Assembly (NCBI GenBank): GCA_015075005.1
Contig: JABTVC010000001.1
Span: 1,054,001 to 1,118,000, forward strand
DNA: 64,000 nt
DNA from: Planctomycetia bacterium
GTDB lineage: Bacteria > Planctomycetota > Brocadiia > Brocadiales > Brocadiaceae
Direction: 5' to 3'
In this document: positions 27,326-37,334 of the stretch, piece after piece
Numbering within the stretch: the first letter of the stretch is position 1
Layout of the letters: each line of letters begins with the position of its first letter
Translations under genes and position numbers: made by a program
Notes under the pieces: model-generated
The model's input: the letters and a program-made list of their open reading frames with translations, nothing else
What the model was told of the DNA's origin: nothing
Database searches by the model: none

Positions 27326-28873
27326 TTATTCCCACTCGATTGTACTGGGTGGTTTCGTGCTAATATCATAAACTACGCGATTGACGCCTTTGACCTCGCT
27401 AATAATCCGATTAGAAATGATTTCCAGAACCTCATGCGGTAGGCGGCACCAGTCTGCCGTCATAAAATCGGTTGTTTCCACGGCACGGATGGCAATGACG
27501 TTTTCGTAACTCCTTTCATCTCCCATGACTCCCACGGTACTCAGTGGTAAAAGTACGGCAAAGCATTGGGCGATGGAGCGATAAAGACCTGCCTTGCGTA
27601 TTTCTTCGATAACAATCCTGTCGGCATTGCGAAGTATCCCCAGACGCAGCTTTGTCACCTCACCAATGATCCGGATGGCAAGTCCTGGCCCCGGGAAGGG
27701 GTGACGCCAGACTAATTCTTCCGGCAACCCAAGTTCCTCGCCCATTTTACGCACCTCGTCTTTAAATAAAAACCGCAGAGGTTCTACCAGTTCAAATCCT
27801 AATTCTGCCGGGAGTCCGCCCACGTTGTGATGACTCTTGATTGTGACTGTTGGGCCTCCGTGTGCGGGGATGCTTTCAATGACATCAGGATAAAGAGTGC
27901 CCTGTGCCAGGAATTTTGCCTGGGATATCTTCTTTGCCTCTTCCTTGAAAATCTCAATGAATTCGTGTCCAATGATCTTCCGTTTTTTTTCAGGGTCGGT
28001 TACTCCTCTTAATTTATCTGAAAATCGATCTCTCGCATCGATGGCGTGCAGATCTGCCGCAAAGGTGTCTTTAAACGTTGTAATAACCTCATCGGCCTCG
28101 TAGTCCCTTAAAAGGCCGTTATCGACGAAGATACAGGACAAGTGGTTGCCGATGGCTTTATAGATAAGTGCCGCTGTCACGGCGGAATCAACGCCACCTG
28201 ACAGCCCGCATACTACTCGTGCGTTTCCAACCTGTTTACGAATGTCATCTATAGATTTTTCTATATAGGAATACATCTTCCAGTCACCGGTGCAACCACA
28301 AATTTCGTAGAGAAAATTGCGGATCATCAGCCTTCCCTGTGGTGTGTGGGTAACCTCGGGGTGGAACTGCACACCGTAGAATATCGTCTCTTTGTGCATT
28401 ACGGCCGCGAAGGGGCAATTTCGGGTAAGCGCCAGAGAGTGAAATTCTGCAGGTAATTCAACCACCTGGTCACCATGACTCATCCATACGGTGTCATCTT
28501 TAGCCAATGATTTGAATAACTTACTTTCGCTATTAACCGTACAGGCAGTTCTGCCGTATTCACGGGCAGGCGTAGGTCTCACCGTGGCTCCAAGCATCTG
28601 ACATCCCAGTTGCATTCCATAGCAGATGCCTAATATGGGTATTCCTAGTGTAGCTATTCTTTCATCACACCGGGGGGCATTTTTTACGTATACACTGGCG
28701 GGGCCGCCGCTGAGGATAATGCCCTTAGGGTTGATCTTTTGTATTTCTTGTGCAGCAATTTTATGCGAGACGATCTCGCAGTATACATTATTTTCTCTTA
28801 CCCTTCGCGCAATTAGTTGGGCGTATTGAGAGCCGAAATCGAGGATTATGACTTTTTCGTTATGTGCTTCCAT
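27326..28873 (-). CDS. guaA: GMP synthase (glutamine-hydrolysing)
   Basis: The 515-residue two-domain enzyme makes GMP from XMP, ATP and glutamine. The class I glutamine amidotransferase domain (1-195) has the catalytic cysteine in [11 protein letters not shown] and the His/Glu pair in [11 protein letters not shown]. The ATP pyrophosphatase domain has the P-loop [14 protein letters not shown] near residue 225. The C-terminal dimerisation domain ends in [11 protein letters not shown], the standard terminus. The length is normal. It borders the BREX island on its left side and is transcribed away from it. Confidence 0.97.
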   Translation of the reverse strand: MEAHNEKVIILDFGSQYAQLIARRVRENNVYCEIVSHKIAAQEIQKINPKGIILSGGPASVYVKNAPRCDERIATLGIPILGICYGMQLGCQMLGATVRPTPAREYGRTACTVNSESKLFKSLAKDDTVWMSHGDQVVELPAEFHSLALTRNCPFAAVMHKETIFYGVQFHPEVTHTPQGRLMIRNFLYEICGCTGDWKMYSYIEKSIDDIRKQVGNARVVCGLSGGVDSAVTAALIYKAIGNHLSCIFVDNGLLRDYEADEVITTFKDTFAADLHAIDARDRFSDKLRGVTDPEKKRKIIGHEFIEIFKEEAKKISQAKFLAQGTLYPDVIESIPAHGGPTVTIKSHHNVGGLPAELGFELVEPLRFLFKDEVRKMGEELGLPEELVWRHPFPGPGLAIRIIGEVTKLRLGILRNADRIVIEEIRKAGLYRSIAQCFAVLLPLSTVGVMGDERSYENVIAIRAVETTDFMTADWCRLPHEVLEIISNRIISEVKGVNRVVYDISTKPPSTIEWE

Positions 28874-28943
28874 AGTATTTCGTTTTCGTAGACATAAGTA
28901 ATGTTTTCAACATATTCTAAATTCCAGTTTAAAAAAAACCAAT

Positions 28944-29180
28944 TTAAATACCTAAATTCCTCGTTAATAATCTTATCACATTTTCAGGTAATAGAAACAT
29001 TTTTTCCTCTTTCTCTATATCACTGAAGTCTGCATATTCTCCATTTTCATTGTCTTCATCATTCGAAAGACGTTTGCCAGTGCCAGGTACGATGTTAAAC
29101 CACTTCTCGCGATTTTGTAAAACTCTGTACATGCGTTTATCCCGTGTACGCTTGATAAATGGCCTGTAAATCTCTGGCAT
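28944..29180 (-). CDS. Small hypothetical protein
   Basis: A 78-codon frame that I do not recognise. It is charged and acidic in the middle (DEDNENGEYADFSDIEKEEK), with basic ends and no membrane segment or signal peptide. No good ribosome site is adjacent; a GGGGAT lies about 30 bp upstream. It sits between guaA and brxA, divergent from brxA. It may be a real small gene or chance. Confidence 0.3.
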   Translation of the reverse strand: MPEIYRPFIKRTRDKRMYRVLQNREKWFNIVPGTGKRLSNDEDNENGEYADFSDIEKEEKMFLLPENVIRLLTRNLGI

Positions 29181-29276
29181 TGTTTTTAGCCGGAAGAATT
29201 AAAAACTTGTAATCCCCTTCGTTTTTATTATCATATATCTACAAAGGGGGAAAGTAATTGCCTATCATATCTCCTC

Positions 29277-29298
29277 TCATTCAATGTATATTGAATGA
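29277..29298. promoter_or_regulatory. Operator-like perfect palindrome upstream of brxA
   Basis: TCATTCAAT (29277-29285) and ATTGAATGA (29290-29298) are exact inverted repeats separated by four bases, 40 bp before the brxA start. Type I BREX operons are commonly controlled by BrxR-type repressors that bind such dyads. No brxR gene is visible in this window, so the binding protein is unknown. Confidence 0.5.
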
Positions 29299-29338
29299 GC
29301 TTCAAATTAGAATGTAAAATGGCAAAAGAACCTTCTAC

Positions 29339-30073
29339 ATGACCTATTTTAACAATCCTATTACCGTGCACACCGCCCGCACTTTGATGTTTGCAGAACT
29401 TTCAAAGGTGATGGATCATGCAATTCACGATAATAGATATAGTAATTCACTAAAAGAAAACATTGCCAGCAAAAAAACGAAATCAAATCAAAAAAGAACA
29501 AACAGCGCTCTCGTAAGTCTTTATAGCTTTGATGAGGCATTCCCTCCATTCTTTTGTTTCAAGCACTTCTGGCAAATCGCAGATGAAATAGACATGCCCG
29601 TTATTTCATTACTTTTTGCAATAGGTAACGACTACCTGTTGCGTGAAAGCATATCAGTTATTATCTCAACGGCAGTCGGAGAGAAAATCAGCAAGCTTAG
29701 GTTAGAAGAAAATATTGAGACACATCATCCTCAAAAGTTTACCAATAATACCCGAAGCTCTGCAACAAGAAATATAATCAGTTCATGGAAACAGGCAGGA
29801 TATATTACCGGTAAAGTAAAAAATATACGTACACAACCAAATCACTGTTACCATTCAGTTGCCTTTGCATTATTGATGGCATACTTCAACGGGGATAGAG
29901 GCGATTTCATTTTGTCAGGTAAATGGGTACAAGCCCTGGCAATAAGTGAATCCCAGATAAGAGAACTTGCTAATGAAGCCGCTAAAAGAGATTTGTTACA
30001 ATATCAATATGCCGGTAATGTTACTACCATTTCATTCAATAACCTTTTTAACAAACTTCATATAGATGCCTAA
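29339..30073 (+). CDS. brxA: BREX protein BrxA (DUF1819)
   Basis: The 244-residue protein is the first gene of a type I BREX phage-exclusion operon. BrxA is a small helical DNA-binding protein of the DUF1819 family. Here the family appears in the pattern of the central helices, the FNGDRGDFILSGKWVQAL stretch and the closing FNNLFNKL. I identify it mainly by size, position and the five BREX genes that follow. It overlaps brxB by 8 bp. A seven-codon frame (29319-29342) ends in a TGA overlapping the brxA ATG and may couple translation. Confidence 0.88.
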   Translation: MTYFNNPITVHTARTLMFAELSKVMDHAIHDNRYSNSLKENIASKKTKSNQKRTNSALVSLYSFDEAFPPFFCFKHFWQIADEIDMPVISLLFAIGNDYLLRESISVIISTAVGEKISKLRLEENIETHHPQKFTNNTRSSATRNIISSWKQAGYITGKVKNIRTQPNHCYHSVAFALLMAYFNGDRGDFILSGKWVQALAISESQIRELANEAAKRDLLQYQYAGNVTTISFNNLFNKLHIDA

Positions 30074-30611
30074 TCTTGTTGACAGACTACTGACTGCTTA
30101 TGAGTTAGTGCTCAAAGAGCCATGGTCAACGGCTTTGTCAGGGAAGGAAAGGGTATGGTTTCTTGTATACGATCCTGCAGAAAAACGGAAAGTTGACCTG
30201 CGCCTGGGAGATTTTGAAACTGCAACGAGGAAAGCAGGCAAACGTTGGATCTGCATATCATTAAAAAATTGCTTTCCCGCATGGATGGCATATCATGAAT
30301 ATAAAAACGAATATTTCATGAACCCTGATCAATTGGTAGACCAACTCGAATCAGAGTTTAAGCAGTTTGCTATAAACTATCTGAAAGAAGAGTTGAGTAA
30401 GCAAGGAACTGATGATAATACCTTGATTGCCATCAGAGATGTTTCGGCATTATTCGGTTTTGTGCGTTTATCATCTGTGTTGGATGGAACTTCAGGTTCA
30501 TTTAAAGGAAGGATGCTTGTGTTCTTCCCCGGCGAGTATGATAAGAATCACTATAGATTATTAGACGCCAGAGATGGTTGGAGTTACCTGGCAAGGCCAA
30601 TTACCGCATAG
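30066..30611 (+). CDS. brxB: BREX protein BrxB (DUF1788)
   Basis: The 181-residue soluble protein matches the DUF1788 family in length and style (LVDRLLTAYELVLKEPWSTALSGKERVWFLVYDPAEKR at the N-terminus, RMLVFFPGEYDKNHYRLLDARDGWSYLARPI at the C-terminus). BrxB is required for BREX activity, but its molecular role is unclear. The start lies inside the end of brxA, and brxC begins 12 bp after its stop, giving a tight brxABC unit. Confidence 0.9.
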   Translation: MPNLVDRLLTAYELVLKEPWSTALSGKERVWFLVYDPAEKRKVDLRLGDFETATRKAGKRWICISLKNCFPAWMAYHEYKNEYFMNPDQLVDQLESEFKQFAINYLKEELSKQGTDDNTLIAIRDVSALFGFVRLSSVLDGTSGSFKGRMLVFFPGEYDKNHYRLLDARDGWSYLARPITA

Positions 30612-30623
30612 GGAAATACCAAT

Positions 30624-33600
30624 ATGAAAAACAAAGAACTCTTTACCCTTAATCCTGATGAGAATAACCTCATAAACGACGGTGTGGTAGAAATTAATAC
30701 GGCTAAAAATGACCAGGGCCTGAAGATCATTCGCCATGAAATTAAGACCTTTGTTTGTGAAGGTGAATATCAAAGAGGAATCTATCGAATATTAGACACC
30801 TACCTAAAGCATCTCGATCAACCTAAGCAACCTGCGGCCTGGGTGAGTGGGTTCTTTGGTAGTGGTAAGTCTCATTTGGTAAAAATACTCGGTTATCTGT
30901 GGGAGGACTTTGTTTTTCCAAATGGTGATACGGCAAGAACTATTAAGCCACTACCGCAGGATGTGAATGACCTTTTTGTGGAACTGGAAAGAAAGCTGAA
31001 ACTCCATGGCAAGCTTTCTGTCTCAGGTACGTTGAAGGATTTTCCATCGGCAGACATCCGCTATTCATTCCTGCAATTGTTCCTCAACGCTTTGGGACTT
31101 CCACCACAATATCATCATTTCAAATTTGTTTACTGGGCAAGGCAAGAAGGCATTTATGATGGCCTGAAGGCGTTTGTGGAATCGCAAGGGAAAGACTTTA
31201 GGAAGGAATACGAAAATATGTTCGTCTCCTCAGCACTCGCAAAAGCCGTATTACAGATAAAGCCTGAGTTTGCTGAAAGTGAAGCAAAAGTAAAAGAGAA
31301 CTTTAAAGCAAACTTCAAACGTGTTGAGAGTGTCAACCGGGAGCAGCTCATTGATACCATAAAAAATGAAGTGCTGCCATTATACTATGGTGATAAAATC
31401 CCTTGCACCATCATTGTACTGGATGAAGTGCAACAATTTATAGGCTCAGACGGCGACAAGACCATTGATATCCAAAACCTTGCACAAGATGTTTGCAGCA
31501 ACTTTGGCGGCAAGTTCTTATTGGTAGGCACAGGACAAAACTCCCTGGCTGAAACGCCCTATTTGCAACCTTTGCAAGATCGCTTTACGGTGAAAGTTTC
31601 ACTTTCAGATACCGACGTGGAAACGGTTACCCGTAAAACAGTATTGGAGAAGAAACCTTCCGCAATCAATGATATTGGTAAAAAATTGGATGCTACCTTA
31701 GGTGAAATATCCCGTAACCTTTCAGGCACTGATTTTGGCTACCTCTCAAGCGATAAAACAACTCTTGTGGCTGATTATCCTATCATGCCTTCAACACGCA
31801 AATTCTGGAAGAAAATTCTTCAGGTCGTTGATACCGCAGGCACTTCGGGTCAATTGCGCAGTCAGTTACGCATTGTGGATGAAAGTATCAAACTGATTGC
31901 AAATAAAGACCTGGGCTATATAGTACCTGCTGATTTTATTTTTGAACAAAAACAGCAACAACTGTTACAAAATGCATTGTTGCTGAATGAAACCAACAAC
32001 ATTATCCAGGAACGCAAAGCCAAAGGCGGCGATGCTGCTCTGGAAGGCCGTATTTTAAGTGCGGTGTTCTTAATTGATCAATTACCTAAAGATTTGGCAG
32101 GGGGACGTCTTAAGTCTGATGAAAATACTATCGCAGATTTGTTGATTGAAAACCTCAATGAAACCTCTGATAAAATACGGAATAAGGTTAAGGCACTCAT
32201 AAAAAAGCTGTTGGACGAGAAGGTATTAATGCCGGTAAACGATGAGTTCAAACTACAAACCAAGGTGGGCGCTGAGTGGGAGCAGGAATATACAGCACAG
32301 GCTGTTAAAATCAACAGCTCCGGTGACGACCAGATTCAACGTATCCGCATGGAAAAGATCATTGCCTTCTTTAAAGATAAAACAAAAACCATCAACATTC
32401 TTCAAGGCACGTCCAGACAAAAAAGAGATTTTGATATTTGGGATAAAGCAGAACGGCCCAATAGGGAAAACAAACTGAATGTTTGGGTTCGCGATGGTTG
32501 GTTTGAAAAAGAAGGGACTGTGCTAAACGAAATCCGTGCCGAGGGGGCAAATGTCCCTTTGGCTTATGCCTTTGTACAGGAGTTTCGTGACCAGGATTTA
32601 CGCAGTGAAATCATAAAGTTCATTGCGGCTGATTTAACCTTGCAGGTAAAAGGACTCCCTTCTACTCCGGAAGGTGAACAAGCCAAAAAGAGCATGGAAA
32701 CTCGTAAAGGCCTGGCAAAAATAGCTATTGAGGACTTGGTTGATAAAATTTGTAAAGAAGCTGATATCTATTTAGCTGGTGGCAATAAAGTCGAACTCGA
32801 AACAGGTACTATGAGGGATGATATTGAAGAATCATTGAACAGTATTGCCGACAGGCAGTTCCCTGAATTTAAAAAAGGCGATTACAAAGATTGGGATAAG
32901 GCATTATCCAAGGCATTATCAGGCTATCCTGATGCCTTGAAAAAAATTGGCTGGGATAAAGACCCTACAGATCACCCTGTTGCAATAGAAATTCTTCGCT
33001 TTATTGGTAACAATACGAAACAAGGTAAAGAAATACGAAACCATTTTACTAAAGCGCCTTATGGTTGGAGCCAGGATGCTATTGATACCATCATTGTTAT
33101 GCTCAAAAACACAGAGCATATCTCTACACCGGAAAAGAACATCAATCAGGCTAAAATCGGTAATGCTGCTTTCAAAAAAGAAATTCATACACTTTCCGCA
33201 TCGGACAAAATAAAACTTCGCAAACTATATCAGGAAGCAGATATATCCTGCAAGCCTGGCGAAGAATTCCTGCATTCAAATACGTCCCTTGGCAAACTGA
33301 AAGAACTGGCAGGGCAAATAAGTGGTGATGCCCCGAGGCCGGAACCCATCAATATTCAGTTCATCAAAGACATTGAAAACCTGGATGGCAACGAAAGACT
33401 TCTACGCATTCTTGAAGAGCAGGAAGATCTGAGAGCCAAACAGACCGAGTGGAGTAAGAAAGCGGAATTGGTAAGCGAGAGGGAACCGCAATGGATCCTG
33501 TTGGCAGATTTGGCCAATCATGCCCCTTCAGTCCCTGAGATGGAGCAACTAAAAACAGAGATAGAGGCAATACGGGAAAACCGTCTGCTGCTACAGGAAC

Positions 33601-34058
33601 CAGATCCTATCCAGCCGAAATTATTGGAACTGACAGAGAAGATAAAAACCAAATTGAAGACACTGAAGGAAAACTATATAAAATCGTACGATCAAAATAT
33701 GAACGGGCTCCAGGGCAATGAATACTTTAGCAAGCTTACGCAAGAAGATAAAGATGCCATATTGGCAAAGCACCAATTGCTGACCAAGCCAGAAATTAAG
33801 CATTTGGATGCACATGGCTTACTTAATCAATTGAAGCAAGCGTCGTTAGATATGTGGGACACCAAAATAGCAGCTCTCCCCGGACAGTTTCAGTCTGCAC
33901 TGGAAGATGCAATCAAGTTGTCTGTTCCAGAGGCAGAGACATTCGATCTGCCGAGAAGGACTATTAATACTAAGGCAGATATTGAAGCGTATGTGAGCGA
34001 ACTAAGAACAAAATTAGAAAACTTAATAAAGAGCGGGAAGTCGATCATCTTGAAATAA
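30624..34058 (+). CDS. brxC: BREX P-loop ATPase BrxC
   Basis: This is a 1144-residue P-loop NTPase, the usual BrxC/PglY size range. Walker A is GFFGSGKSHLVK near residue 77 and Walker B is IIVLDEVQQFIG near residue 270. A long, mostly helical C-terminal half includes coiled-coil-like stretches (about 950-1040). BrxC is a core BREX protein thought to act with PglX, PglZ and BrxB in a large complex that methylates host DNA and blocks phage replication. The frame is open with no break. It is followed by 3.4 kb of foreign or accessory DNA before pglX, where most BREX operons continue directly. Confidence 0.94.
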   Translation: MKNKELFTLNPDENNLINDGVVEINTAKNDQGLKIIRHEIKTFVCEGEYQRGIYRILDTYLKHLDQPKQPAAWVSGFFGSGKSHLVKILGYLWEDFVFPNGDTARTIKPLPQDVNDLFVELERKLKLHGKLSVSGTLKDFPSADIRYSFLQLFLNALGLPPQYHHFKFVYWARQEGIYDGLKAFVESQGKDFRKEYENMFVSSALAKAVLQIKPEFAESEAKVKENFKANFKRVESVNREQLIDTIKNEVLPLYYGDKIPCTIIVLDEVQQFIGSDGDKTIDIQNLAQDVCSNFGGKFLLVGTGQNSLAETPYLQPLQDRFTVKVSLSDTDVETVTRKTVLEKKPSAINDIGKKLDATLGEISRNLSGTDFGYLSSDKTTLVADYPIMPSTRKFWKKILQVVDTAGTSGQLRSQLRIVDESIKLIANKDLGYIVPADFIFEQKQQQLLQNALLLNETNNIIQERKAKGGDAALEGRILSAVFLIDQLPKDLAGGRLKSDENTIADLLIENLNETSDKIRNKVKALIKKLLDEKVLMPVNDEFKLQTKVGAEWEQEYTAQAVKINSSGDDQIQRIRMEKIIAFFKDKTKTINILQGTSRQKRDFDIWDKAERPNRENKLNVWVRDGWFEKEGTVLNEIRAEGANVPLAYAFVQEFRDQDLRSEIIKFIAADLTLQVKGLPSTPEGEQAKKSMETRKGLAKIAIEDLVDKICKEADIYLAGGNKVELETGTMRDDIEESLNSIADRQFPEFKKGDYKDWDKALSKALSGYPDALKKIGWDKDPTDHPVAIEILRFIGNNTKQGKEIRNHFTKAPYGWSQDAIDTIIVMLKNTEHISTPEKNINQAKIGNAAFKKEIHTLSASDKIKLRKLYQEADISCKPGEEFLHSNTSLGKLKELAGQISGDAPRPEPINIQFIKDIENLDGNERLLRILEEQEDLRAKQTEWSKKAELVSEREPQWILLADLANHAPSVPEMEQLKTEIEAIRENRLLLQEPDPIQPKLLELTEKIKTKLKTLKENYIKSYDQNMNGLQGNEYFSKLTQEDKDAILAKHQLLTKPEIKHLDAHGLLNQLKQASLDMWDTKIAALPGQFQSALEDAIKLSVPEAETFDLPRRTINTKADIEAYVSELRTKLENLIKSGKSIILK

Positions 34059-34417
34059 TTTCTAACCAGAACGAGTCTCTTGGCAGGTTTAGGTTTGTAA
34101 GATGGATGCGCACTATTACCGTTACCGTTTTCTTGAAAATTCAGATCGCCCGACAAAATAAATGCTAATTTATCAAAATAAGTATTTGGGTGTTGGGATG
34201 TACTTATATTGTCTAAAAAAGTAAGTTGGCGCATAATGATGTTTTACCTAGCTTGTATGAGCTTTAAACATTTTATCACAACACATATCCCCTCTTTCCT
34301 GCACACTCAAACCTATGGACTTGCTACAAGCTGTCCAGCGTTCAGCTTAAATTGTCACGCTCCAAACACGTTCAAAAGTAAAAGAGAGTTTGACTTATAA
34401 TTTCATAATACAGTACT
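34059..34417. other. Region after brxC without a supported gene
   Basis: Only short frames occur. A minus-strand frame (33890-34234) contains AHPSYKPKPAKRLVLVRN but runs antisense into brxC. I see no terminator, tRNA or repeat that I can support. Confidence 0.3.
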
Positions 34418-34987
34418 TTAGGCTTGCGAATATCGCGGTGAATTTTTAAATTTGTTTGATTGATCGTTTATAAATGAAAAAGTATCTGAGATTTGTTTTG
34501 CAAAGTTATTGGCATGATTAATTCCTATTTTGGTCAAAGCGGTTGCAATAAAAAGAATAATCCTTATTGCTATCTCTGATCTAATAAGTGGGGTATATTC
34601 TAAGAATGCACGAAATAAAGCAATACTAAAGTCTCGGACCAAAGCTTTAATACGCTCGTCATTTGGTAATTTAAACTGCTCTACTTCTTGCGCAGATATT
34701 TTATACTCTGTTAAGTACTTGTTAAACCTACGAAAATTAAATAAGACCGTCTTGCATTCTTTGTAATTATTAATTGTTATGTTCAAGTTTTCCACTAATA
34801 CTCTAAGACTTACATAATCTTGTCCTTGCATACCAAACCCATCGTTTCTTAATATAGACATAGCCTTTCTTCGTATCTGACAAAAACGATATAAAACATT
34901 ATCATGTTTTCTGAGATTTCTTAAATAGACAATCATATACATTGACATAATTAACGCTGGAACAATGCATACGTAAAACATAACCAC
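34418..34987 (-). CDS. Putative membrane protein inside the BREX locus, unknown function
   Basis: The 189-residue protein is not a family I recognise. An N-terminal membrane helix (MVMFYVCIVPALIMSMYMIVYL) is followed by a charged helical cytoplasmic part and a second hydrophobic stretch near residues 140-155 (IAIRIILFIATAL). It lies on the minus strand, opposite to all BREX genes, 18 bp after another small membrane-protein gene. The two are likely one transcript. The pair is placed between brxC and pglX, a position where BREX loci sometimes carry accessory genes. A link with defence is inference from place only. Confidence 0.55.
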   Translation of the reverse strand: MVMFYVCIVPALIMSMYMIVYLRNLRKHDNVLYRFCQIRRKAMSILRNDGFGMQGQDYVSLRVLVENLNITINNYKECKTVLFNFRRFNKYLTEYKISAQEVEQFKLPNDERIKALVRDFSIALFRAFLEYTPLIRSEIAIRIILFIATALTKIGINHANNFAKQISDTFSFINDQSNKFKNSPRYSQA

Positions 34988-35005
34988 ACCCCTTTTCCTT
35001 CCCTT

Positions 35006-35284
35006 TTATTTCCCCTTCTTTTTTGATGGTTTATACCCAAATTTGTTATCGAGTAAATAAAGGAATCTTTCTCGATACTCTCTGTTATCTGCGGCAAGTC
35101 TATTAATTTCAGCTTGTCTGTCCTTTAATCTTCCACGATATGACAGATATATCCAAGCATGCGCACCAAAAAAGAAAATAACAAATAACCCTTTTACAAT
35201 ACCAAAAGATACAATATAACTTTTAATGGTTTGCCAGTCTATAAAATATTTTATAATATCCATCGTTTTAATAAGCAAAACCAT
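35006..35284 (-). CDS. Small single-pass membrane protein with coiled coil, inside the BREX locus
   Basis: This is a 92-residue protein. One membrane helix (about 30-48, VKGLFVIFFFGAHAWIYLSY) is followed by a charged coiled-coil segment (RGRLKDRQAEINRLAADNREYRERF) and a basic tail (KPSKKKGK). The even codon use and the clear topology make it look like a genuine gene. A start at the second ATG (35263) is possible. It lies upstream of the 189-residue membrane-protein gene on the minus strand. Function unknown; a one-helix plus coiled-coil layout is common for small partner proteins of membrane effectors. Confidence 0.6.
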   Translation of the reverse strand: MVLLIKTMDIIKYFIDWQTIKSYIVSFGIVKGLFVIFFFGAHAWIYLSYRGRLKDRQAEINRLAADNREYRERFLYLLDNKFGYKPSKKKGK

Positions 35285-36006
35285 TACCAGTTAATGTATC
35301 TTTAGACTGTTTTTAAAAAGAGAGTTTTGTCAGGCATTATTCCCTCTTATCTCTTTCGCTTTAGTTTGCAATATAACTTTATAAACAACAAAAATCAAAT
35401 CTTTTTAAATTTTATCACAAAAAATTCCAGAAAGCTTACTCCGGTCTAAATTAATTACAGTCGTAGCAGACACAACGCCAGTTATTTATGAAAACTGCTA
35501 AAAATACCCTTTTTAGAAATAGTATTCAAAAGGTCGTGGGTTAATTTCTCGATTTCACCAATTTCTTAAATAACAAACACGACTTGAGGAAATTTCCTGA
35601 GTATCTTATAAGGTTAGTTAGTATTTGTGCTAAATTTGTGCTAATATTTATTTAATCAGATAGATTTAATTGAAATAGATAGAATAGGTATAATGCCAAT
35701 AACTCCTTAATTTTCAAGATTAAACAGGAAACCAGCTCAATATCAAGGACTTATAATTTTAATCTATTCCACATTTGCAACCTGAACCCTTAAATTTACG
35801 TTTTTTAAATCACAGTTTCCCCTCTAAAAAGAGGGGATTAAGGGGTGTGTAAACATGCCTTTAACACACCCCCGGCCCCTCTTTTTAGAGGGGAGTTTGA
35901 AAATTGTTGCCAAAGGTAACCTAATTTAACGTTTAGGAATTTCAAACTGCCAATGTAGTGGCAAGGCGCCCCTTGCCACTACACTATTGAGGTCGCCGAA
36001 CCGGTA
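35285..36006. other. Gene-free AT-rich DNA left of the ISL3-type element
   Basis: No supported gene in about 720 bp. It holds the large palindrome at 35819-35893. At 35773-35788 the sequence TTGCAACCTGAACCC resembles the outer end of the inverted-repeat element at 37359-37493. A short hairpin GGCAAGGCGCCCCTTGCC lies near 35960-35977. Confidence 0.45.
35819..35893. repeat. 75-bp composite palindrome
   Basis: The arms CCCCTCTAAAAAGAGGGG (35819-35836) and CCCCTCTTTTTAGAGGGG (35876-35893) are exact reverse complements, and each is also a hairpin in itself. Inside lies a second pair, GGGGTGTGT with ACACACCCC. It can form one long stem or two small ones. Such elements look like REP/MITE-type dispersed repeats; a related core (CCCCCTTAGAAAAGGGGG) lies in the element at 37359-37493. 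Confidence 0.75.
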
Positions 36007-36014
36007 AGATTTTA

Positions 36015-37334
36015 GGTTCTTCTCCAAATTAGTTTGCAAAAGCTTGTATAATTTTAATGAAAAGTACCGTTCGTCATGAAATCCATAAGCTTTTCTTTGA
36101 TAACCTTGATCTTATTATTAACCCCTTCGAGTTTACTCGTATGAATTTTATAGTCACAGTGATTCAAGATTCCATAGCTATGTTTCATAAGCATGTTTGC
36201 AAACTTATGCACAACAGAATGGTTTATCGTTTTCGCTAAAAAGGCACCATTCGTCAATGGCTTTTCTCGCCCACGTCCGTGAGGTATAAGTCCAAATATG
36301 TTTGAGTTTGTCTTTAAGAATCAGAACGGTATTTATTGTTTCATTGAGTGACAAGAGCTGTTTGAGATGTTCCTGTGTTTTTCCCCGCGAATATTTCGTT
36401 TGTTTTTAACAAAGATATTTTGAAACCCTGAAGACGTCCTTGTCCCCTCTTTCGACGCTTTTTGGTATTCAGCATTTCGTACCTTGTCAATAACTTTACC
36501 AAAACCTGATACTACATGAAACAGGTCAAAGACTATCTTGACATGCGGCACATGCTTTTTACCGCAAGAATATATGAATCCCACATATCCATGGCAATGG
36601 CCTCAAGAGACTGTCTTTCCTCCTCTGGTCATACCGGCAAAGAAGGTTTCAGGGTTCTTTGTTCTTTCCTTACCCACCCAGACTACCCGACCACCAGATA
36701 GTCCAGAACAACGGTCAAATAGCGCTGTCCTTCTAACAGAGATTTCGTCTACTGCCAGTATGCGAAGATGCTGATAGTCAGTCTGCGCGTATTGTCGTTC
36801 CAGAAAAACTTATCGATTGCTTTTACTGTTTTCCAGTTCATTCCAAAATGTTTTGCAATTCGGTAATGGTTAACATTTACACAGTTCGTGAATATACGCT
36901 GCCAACGATGCGTAACACGACTGTAAGGTTGAAAAAAACCTAAGTCTTCAACTACGATTCGATTGCATGACTCCTGCAGGCTATCTTACGATACGAACAA
37001 TTTATCCATACGCGAACGGGCCAAGATTCATATCCCGCAAAGCTCGTTTGTCGTGACGATAAATGCGCTGTGCTTTGCTGCCACACACATGACATATTGG
37101 GTGAAATCGTTCATCGGCACGCACTGTGCTGGCTGATATCTCAGCATCAGAAAACAGTTTGCTTTGTAATTTTACCCGCTGAAAAGGAAAATATGGTAAT
37201 ATACTTAACGTGGACATTGCTGGCCCCTGTAAATAAGTTATATATCGGTATATAGGAAACACCAAATGTCCACTCTTTTCAATGATTTAATGAAATTTCT
37301 CCTCAATTTCTATTGACTAATTTGGAGAAGAACC
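36015..37334 (-). mobile_element. ISL3-family insertion sequence (1320 bp) with 8-bp target duplication
   Basis: Perfect 19-bp inverted ends (GGTTCTTCTCCAAATTAGT at 36015-36033, its reverse complement at 37316-37334) are flanked on both sides by AGATTTTA (36007-36014 and 37335-37342). This gives an 8-bp target duplication as expected for ISL3. The ends start GGTTCTTC, in line with the family pattern. The transposase runs on the minus strand with several frame breaks. Intact ends and an exact target duplication indicate a fairly recent insertion between brxC and pglX. Confidence 0.93.
36054..37265 (-). pseudogene. ISL3-family transposase, several frameshifts
   Basis: Pieces in different minus-strand frames line up as one transposase. 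The N-terminal zinc finger (ICHVCGSKAQRIYRHDKRALRDMNLG) is at 37265-37002, then the helix-turn-helix region (IAKHFGMNWKTVKAID), the catalytic core (LAVDEISVRR, IVFDLFHVVSGFGKVIDKVRNAEY) and the C-terminus (SKLEGVNNKIKVIKEK). Past that point a shift of frame restores a YGFHDERYFSLKL-type ending, so the product should extend slightly beyond 36054. At least four indels are needed. It is either decayed or mis-sequenced; the intact ends argue for recent activity. Confidence 0.85.

Noticed and set aside
28944..29180. Small divergent frame as the BREX repressor brxR
   Set aside because: At 78 codons with no helix-turn-helix or WYL features it does not resemble BrxR, so it is listed only as a weak hypothetical.
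33890..34234. Minus-strand frame with AHPSYKPKPAKRLVLVRN at the end of brxC
   Set aside because: It overlaps the brxC 3' end in antisense by about 170 bp, has no ribosome site, and such frames recur in repeat-like DNA. Not called as a gene.
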